Source: Coix lacryma-jobi var. lacryma-jobi (taxonomy: Eukaryota; Streptophyta; Magnoliopsida; Poales; Poaceae). From it: DNA of 64,000 nucleotides. Location: contig CM019831.1 of the NCBI GenBank assembly GCA_009763385.1, positions 88,013,845 through 88,077,844 on the forward strand, in the 5' to 3' direction. Below are positions 58,836 through 64,000 of the stretch, in pieces. Position 1 is the stretch's first letter. Every line of letters starts with the position of its first letter. The notes below the pieces were generated by a model that was given only the letters and a program-made list of their open reading frames with translations, was not told the DNA's origin and ran no database searches. The translations under genes were made by a program, and so were the position numbers.

Positions 58836-59054
58836 AGACACCACGAGCGACGGACCCACGAGATCCCATAGGGAGGGACCGATCGGTCTCCTAGGGAGAC
58901 CGACCGGTCTGCCCTGGAGTCCTCTCGCTTTCTGCCTTCTTTCGTTACCTGTCCTGACTCTCTCTCGTATCCATTCTGGTAACCCGATCCGTAGAATCGA
59001 TAACTCCCGTAACGAACCTATCATACCTATCATTCAGCCTCCTCAGCTATAAAA
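58836..59054 (+). promoter_or_regulatory. Internal LTR-like promoter of F
   Basis: AGACACCACGAG (58836-58847), the perfect palindrome GACCGATCGGTC (58877-58888), GACCGACCGGTC (58898-58909) and TATAAAA (59048-59054). F's LTR has AGACACCACGAG (61310-61321), GACCGACCGGTC (61351-61362) and TATATAAA (61500-61507): same order, and 150 versus 149 bp between second motif and TATA. Confidence 0.78.
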
Positions 59055-59136
59055 CCAGCCCCAGACCTGCCTCTAGATTCATTGTAGCCTCTTCCAGAAA
59101 ACCAGCAGTAACAGAGCTCTCCTCCCATCAGCGCTA

Positions 59137-59781
59137 ATGGCCTCCTATCCAAGGATCGACCTCAACGAGCCCGCCGACGATTCTATGGCTCTTGTCGTCA
59201 CCGCATCTAAGGAGCTTGCCGTAACACCGTCAAAGGAGATCACCCTCGCTGACTCGCCGACACCTGTTGATATGATCCCGCCAGAAGAGACCTCGTCGCA
59301 TCGTCAACAAGCTTTCTATGCTCAAGCGGTGCCGGCGAGAGGACTTCCGACATTCTCCGTCTCCAAGCAGATCCCGCTTCTTCCTCCTAGGCCCAACGAG
59401 ACGCTCGTCGGGCTAAAGACGAACAAGCATGGGGAACCCACTGTCATAAAATACACATCTACAAATCCGCGTCCGCGCATTGATGGAGTTCGTGGTCACC
59501 CTGAACAGATCAAGGTCAGTCCACCGGTAAACAGGGCACCCACCACTCCTAATATCGCGGCTAAACGCAAGAGAACTACCCAGTTAGATCGCCTCGGAGA
59601 CAGGATTGAAGACCTTGAGAGAGATAACTTAGAGCTCAAACAGAGATACACTTCTCTAACCAAGACTACAAAAAAGGCGACTGATGTGCTGCATAAATAT
59701 GTAACTAAACACATTAGTCTAAAGGACAAGGTCGTTAGTGTAGCCACTACGCTAGGAAATCTACTCGAGGGAGAGAAGTGA
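59137..59781 (+). CDS. F third ORF: 214-aa protein of unknown function
   Basis: Intact ORF from ATG 59137, 83 nt after the internal TATA box, to TGA 59779. The N-terminus MASYPRIDLNEPADD contains a DLNxP string like the EAR repressor motif of plants. Residues 60-150 are Pro/Thr-rich, KRKRTTQ (about 164-172) may be a nuclear signal, and residues 172-212 form a coiled coil (LGDRIEDLERDNLELKQRY). No signal peptide or transmembrane segment. Positioned where Athila elements carry env-like or ORF3 genes. It is followed by a PPT-like site. I do not recognise a family. Confidence 0.65.
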   Translation: MASYPRIDLNEPADDSMALVVTASKELAVTPSKEITLADSPTPVDMIPPEETSSHRQQAFYAQAVPARGLPTFSVSKQIPLLPPRPNETLVGLKTNKHGEPTVIKYTSTNPRPRIDGVRGHPEQIKVSPPVNRAPTTPNIAAKRKRTTQLDRLGDRIEDLERDNLELKQRYTSLTKTTKKATDVLHKYVTKHISLKDKVVSVATTLGNLLEGEK

Positions 59782-61069
59782 GAGATAGTTCGTCATTAGT
59801 TTAATAAGGCACTCATGTTTGCAGGGTCTCGTGTTTAAGTTTTGTTAAGAGTTTTGTTTAGTTAATTCATTGTGTAATAAAGGTGCCTTGAATATCAATA
59901 AAGTTTTTGTTAGAGTTATCTTTTATCTTGTTATTTTGGATATATGTCTTGTCTCCACATGTTGTGCTTAGCAGAAAATAGGAAATAAGTGTGGGGGAGA
60001 AGACGACGACAGAATTACCGAAAACCGATCGCAAAAGCCGCATAAAACAGAAGACATCGTCACCGAAATCACGCACCTCGACGTCCACAATTCGGTACGT
60101 AATTACTACGCTATATTTCTCGATGTTTAAGCTTCTGTTAAAATTAAAAATATATATTCTCGTCAATAATACACGATCATTAAACTTAGATTAGAAAGGG
60201 AAAGATTATTTTGGCATGCTCATGGTATAGAATCTCACAACACCTTTTCTGGAAAGACTTGCTTTGATAAAAATTTGAAGAAACCCATATTATCTAGAGT
60301 TGTTGTGAAAATATGATAGAAGAATAATGATAACTCAATTCTTAAGGTATGAGCATTGGAGAATTTTACTTGCAAAGTTAAGGAGAGATTAGCAACACTT
60401 CTCCTTTGTAGTAAATAAGTTACCTGCCAAGGTCATTCATAATCAATCAATTATTGCTTACTATACTGAATTTTTTGTTGAGAAATCTATTATGCTCTAA
60501 AGATCGAGATTCTTATAAATAAAGAAAGATTCACTCTTCCGAAGTAGTATTGTATTAGAGGTATGGGCTATGCAAAAGTATGAAATATGAGGAAAGAAAA
60601 ATGGACAAGTGTCCGACACACCTCAGAAAAAAGAGGAGAAAGAAAAAAGTATTATGACAAAAATATGATAAAGAGAAAAAGAAGATAGCCCATGGTCTAT
60701 TTAATTGCAATATGCCAGTAAGAGTGACAAAGTTTAAAAAGATTAATGTCTTGATCTAAGAGTATAGTATTTTTCTCCATTGACTTAGTAACATAAAATT
60801 GCTCTGCATAAATAAAATACTTTGGTAAGGAATTGAAGTGCTACAAAAGGAGAAGGAAAGCTATGACTTGTTTCAGAAATTTCAAAAACTCCAATGTCTT
60901 ATGCTAAAAGAAAAGGGTGATCTGTTTCAACTATTCTATTCTCTAACTTCTCAAGGTTTTATGGTAAACACACTAAATAAACAAAAAGGTTTAATGCTTG
61001 ATATCTTATCCTACAGCTATGATCCAACCTTTTATCGGGGAAGAGTAAAAGTCTAAGTGTGGGGGAGCT
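59782..61069 (+). other. F 3' non-coding region
   Basis: AT-rich, no recognisable gene. PPT-like taagtgtgggggaga at 59986-60000, a palindrome GGACA-AG-TGTCC at 60603-60614, and the terminal PPT ctaagtgtgggggagct at 61053-61069. Confidence 0.75.
59986..60000 (+). other. Internal polypurine tract-like site of F
   Basis: TAAGTGTGGGGGAGA matches 14 of 15 bases of the terminal PPT region at 61054-61068 and lies about 1.07 kb before it. Confidence 0.7.
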
Positions 61070-62491
61070 TGTTGACACTAATTAACTCTTATTATTAAGG
61101 GTCAATTAAGCATGAAAATGGATGAATATATAAACTCCACCTTAGTATAGGGATTAAAACTAACAAATTCCATGAGTTTTGGTGAATTGTGAATCCACAG
61201 GGACTAAACCAGGAAACAACCCTCGATTGCTTCCCCTAGAAGGAAACCATCGGGAGATAACGCATTCGTCAAGTCAGGAACCTTTCGGAAGACTCCAGAG
61301 AACACCTAGAGACACCACGAGGAAGGACACCACAGGTGGCTGACCTGTGGGACCGACCGGTCCCATGGGCCCACCGGTCGGTATCCCCTGGACGCCGCTG
61401 GCTTCGTCTTCTGCAAGCTACCTCCACCGCCTTTAAGGATCCATCTCAGCTCTACGTGAAGTCGGTTTGATCTAACGGTCGCGGTTGATCCCTCAGGGCT
61501 ATATAAACAGACCCCCAGGCCCCAGGTCAGATAGAAGGTCCCTCTTCAGAAGACTACGCTTCAATTAGAAACCCTAGAAGAGACTTCAAGAGTTAGCTTT
61601 CAAGTAGAAGACTAGATACCCCCTCTAGTAGGATTAGAACCTAGTCCTATTCTAGAACAAGAAGAGAGAGAGAGAGGAAGAGATCAAGAAGGAGCTCCGG
61701 CTTGTCAGAACAACTTCTTCATCTTGTACCCGTGGATTCAAGTTCTTCGTCAGCTTGCTTCAACGATTGTTTCAGTAATCGACATCTATATTTAAGTTTG
61801 AGCTATTGTTCTTATTATTCTTAAGGTTTAATGACTCTCTTTTGAGTACTTTAATTCTAGTCGCTCTAGAGTTAGAGTAGTTGGATAGTGTAAGCGTGGT
61901 GCTTAGACTTGATAGCTCATATTTGCCTCCTATAACGCCGGTAGTAGTGGTTGTTCGCAAGGGTGACTCTTATAGCCTTGTTGATTCTTCTATATTCCAC
62001 TTACCCGTGTGTAGGCTCGGTAGGATTATACATTTGCATAAAAGAATCATACTCTGTCTGTGACCTTTTATGGCAACTTCCTCATTAAGAAAAATATAAA
62101 CATATCACTCTTAAGTTGGATTTAGATAACCTTAGTGATCCCCTCTATACTTTTAGCTTCTCTATCCTTGTTAGTTACTCAGGGGTTATACACTTGAGAC
62201 TTCACGCTATCCGTTCCTTTGAGTTCGATATTAAAACTGGGTTACTCCGGTGAAGTGTTACATCAGTAGATTTTATCTATGCGCTTACGGATAAAGTAGA
62301 GTGTGCATTAATTTATACCAACAATAACGATACCTTGGAATACTCCCGGGTGAAGTGCTACATCGGCATATTCTGTGCGCTTGCGGAATTATCCAATAGT
62401 CAATAGTTTTACCACCAAGACACTTCTAGCGCCGTTGCTGGGGTTAGGCTCCATAGTCTAGTTCTAGTGGTTGCGTTAAGAAGTGCCAACA
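61070..62491 (+). repeat. LTR shared by F (as 3' LTR) and G (as 5' LTR)
   Basis: TGTTGACAC...GCCAACA, 1,422 bp. It is preceded by a PPT and followed by a PBS, so it closes F and opens G. U3 motifs match the internal promoter of F; TATA box 61500-61507; U5 hairpin TAAGC-GTGGT-GCTTA at about 61889; a U5 block with (g)tgaagtg(c/t)tacatc...tgcgctt(g/a)cgga occurs twice (about 62250 and 62350); fossil PBS 62427-62443. Confidence 0.85.
62427..62443 (+). other. Fossil primer-binding site inside the F/G LTR
   Basis: TAGCGCCGTTGCTGGGG, 48 nt before the LTR end, with the same neighbourhood (ccatagtct-a-(c/g)-t) as the fossil site in D. Confidence 0.7.
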
Positions 62492-62499
62492 AGCATTTC

Positions 62500-62517
62500 T
62501 GGCGCCGTTGCCGGGGA
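62500..62517 (+). other. Primer-binding site of G (tRNA-Asp)
   Basis: TGGCGCCGTTGCCGGGGA, 8 nt after the LTR end, as in A and D. Confidence 0.85.
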
Positions 62518-62642
62518 AAGCAACAGCCTAGGAGTTTAGAGAGAGTGAATCCGGAGTCTGTTATATATTAGTTATCAATTAGTATAGGGGCTAACCCCTC
62601 ACCTATCTAGTTTCTTTTCGTTATCGTGAAACTAGTAGGTGT

Positions 62643-62996
62643 ATGAGCGGTTTCCAACTGCCGTCAAACTTCGTTGAAAATCCTGAGCAGTTGTTGAGGA
62701 GGACTAGACTTCGTCAAGTTCCACCTCAGAGGTTCATCTCGAACCAGAATCCGTTCGAGGAGGAAGTTTCTACACCAGCTAGAAGAGAAGCCATGGCCCA
62801 AAAGACCATCTCCGAGTACTCTACGCCGTCGGCCGACAATGTCGCCACGGGACCGCAGTTTAACTTGGGGGATGCGACATTCGAGCTCAAGCGGGCTCTC
62901 ATCAACATGGTGCAAGCTAGTCCATTCTATGGGAAGCCGCATGAGGACGCCAACACCCATCTCCAACACTTCTTGGAGGTATGTGGTACCTTCACT
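62643..62996 (+). pseudogene. gag: G gag, first part
   Basis: ATG 62643 (MSGFQLPSNFVENPEQLLRR) then AMAQKTISEYSTPSADNVA and SPFYGKPHEDANTHLQHF, the N-terminus of an Athila-type Gag similar to A's. The frame is broken after GTFT by the insertion at 62997; residues after that in the open frame (YAWILSQLG) are insertion-derived. Confidence 0.88.
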
Positions 62997-63535
62997 TATG
63001 CCTGGATATTGAGCCAGCTTGGCTCGTTATAGCTCGGCTCGTTATAGCTCGGCTCGTTAGCAGGCTGGCTCGACTCGGCTCGTTATACTAACGAGCTGGA
63101 AGAGCAGCTCGGCTCGGCTCGTTATAGAGCTCGAGCTGGCTCGTTTGGCTCACGAGCCAAATCACAAAAACACAATTTCTCAAAATATATGTAAATTTAA
63201 CAAAGAATAATATCTACATATAAAAACATAATTTCTCTTATATGATTATATCTTCTTATCTGTACGTGAACAACATGTAAGAACAAATATGATTTAAATC
63301 ACATTGTTGGATGCCTGGACATTCTACAATAGCTAATTTAAGTTTGTTGGCTTGTAAATTAATTGGCTCGTACGAGCTAACGAGCAGCTCGTGAGCCAAC
63401 TCGAGCTGGCTCGTTATAAATCGAGCTGGCTCATTACAAAACAAGCTGGCTCATTATAAAACGAGTCGAGCTCGAGCCGAGCCATTAACGAGCGAGTCGA
63501 GCGAGCTAGCGAGTTTTGAGTTTTTTGTCCAGGCT
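62997..63535. mobile_element. 539-bp TIR-type insertion (MULE-like, non-autonomous)
   Basis: Flanked by the 10-bp repeat taccttcact (62987-62996 and 63536-63545; 9 bp if the first base is chance). The ends are tatGCCTGGA...tgTCCAGGCt, short terminal inverted repeats. The interior is made of many copies of GGCTCGTTA, CGAGCTGGCTCG and reverse complements around an AT-rich centre. No ORF of its own. The 9-10 bp TSD points to Mutator-like elements, though TIRs are very short. Confidence 0.8.
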
Positions 63536-63536
63536 T

Positions 63537-64000
63537 ACCTTCACTATGAAGAATGTGTCTACAGACGACATCCGTCTTCGTCTTTTCCCGTTCTCGTTAT
63601 TGGGAAAGGCGAAGCAATGGTTCTACGCCAACAAGAGTGAAGCCACCACTTGGGAGAAGTGCGCCAACACGTTTCTCAAGAAGTTCTTCCTGATGGGCAA
63701 GACCAGCGCTCTTCGTGGAAAGATTTCCAGCTTCCAGCAACAAGGTGATGAGACGATTCCCGAAGCATGGGAACGTCTACAAGAGTACATTCACGTCTGT
63801 CCTCATCATGGGATAGAGGAGTGGCTCACTATCCAAGGTTTCTACCATGGCCTGACCGGTATGACCCGTAGTCACCTAGATGCAGCCGCTGGAGGGGCAT
63901 TCTTACAACACAATGTGAGAGATGCCAAGGACCTCATAGAGAAGATGGTTACCAACCAAGGTTGGAATGAGGAACGTCTTCAGCCCAAGAAGAGAGGTGT
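63537..64000 (+). pseudogene. gag: G gag, second part (runs off window)
   Basis: After the duplicated site, coding resumes as TMKNVSTDDIRLRLFPFSLL, then GKAKQWFYANKSE, IPEAWERLQEYIHVCPHHG, LDAAAGGAF and ending NEERLQPKKRG at the window edge with no stop. It matches A's gag along its length. Confidence 0.9.

Larger units (their letters stand above)
45697..62491 (+). mobile_element. Element F: Athila-type Ty3/gypsy retrotransposon, 3' part
   Basis: Protease to integrase (45697-46203, then 55545-58761), a third ORF with its own promoter (59137-59781), a 3' non-coding region, PPT and 3' LTR 61070-62491. Integrase and RT type, the tRNA-Asp PBS after its LTR and the extra ORF agree with the Athila lineage. 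Interrupted by D and by E; its 5' LTR and gag are upstream of the window. The LTR at its 3' end also serves element G. Confidence 0.85.
62492..64000 (+). mobile_element. Element G: start of an Athila-type element in tandem with F
   Basis: PBS and gag directly after the LTR 61070-62491; runs off the window. It is probably the same family as F because they share the LTR, but F's gag is not in the window for comparison. Confidence 0.75.

Noticed and set aside
59137..59781. Envelope protein
   Set aside because: No signal peptide, transmembrane segment or Cys pattern; charged coiled-coil protein instead.
62427..62443. Inner PBS-like site as the functional PBS of G
   Set aside because: The outer site at 62500 is a perfect tRNA-Asp match immediately after TG..CA-bounded LTR; the inner one has mismatches and lies inside the LTR.

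Overview
This window is plant nuclear DNA from a heterochromatic, repeat-packed region, almost certainly of a grass (Poaceae). The inference rests on the element types: Sirevirus-type Ty1/copia, Tat-type Ty3/gypsy with an extra RNase H and an antisense gene, Athila-type Ty3/gypsy with a tRNA-Asp primer site, and Del/Tekay-type LTRs. I cannot name the species. I found no host gene, tRNA or rRNA; nearly every base belongs to an LTR retrotransposon, and most junctions show 5-bp target-site duplications (TSDs).

The layout is a nest. Host element F (Athila-type, + strand; pol fragments at 45697-46203 and 55545-58761, 3' LTR 61070-62491) received element E (Tat-type, + strand, 2605-45696, entering from upstream of the window) and element D (Athila-type, no pol, 46204-55539, TSD tccgc). 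E received a Del/Tekay-type LTR (1-2604), element A (Athila-type, no pol, 2853-26416, TSD atgtc) and element C (Sirevirus, minus strand, 26933-37719, TSD aagtg). A received element B (Sirevirus, + strand, 6292-18110, TSD ccatg) and a solo Del/Tekay-type LTR (21164-25382, TSD gcatc). F>E>A>B is four levels deep. The 3' LTR of F is followed directly by a primer-binding site and a gag gene (element G), so F and G share one LTR in tandem; the gag of G is itself split by a 539-bp TIR-type insertion (62997-63535).

Functionally, F (protease, RT, RNase H, integrase) and E (RT, two RNases H, integrase) are the pol-bearing Ty3/gypsy copies, while A and D keep only gag-protease and the cis signals (PBS, PPT, LTR), the layout expected of elements mobilised in trans. 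B has a full but multiply stopped gag-pol; C keeps a gag tail and lacks protease, most of integrase, and RT.

The most unusual signals are regulatory. (1) D and F each carry a third transcription unit downstream of their protease or pol: an ORF preceded by its own TATA box and by repeats matching the U3 of that element's own LTR, and followed by a second polypurine tract. (2) The Sirevirus U3 holds tandem dyad-symmetry units whose arms change together. (3) In the E LTR the TATA box lies within a perfect 14-bp inverted repeat, at and beside its loop. (4) E carries an antisense gene with its own TATA box and a recognisable intron. (5) The LTRs of D and F contain a fossil primer-binding site near their 3' ends. 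Most in-frame stops look like C-to-T changes at Gln or Arg codons, as expected of methylated, silenced DNA.
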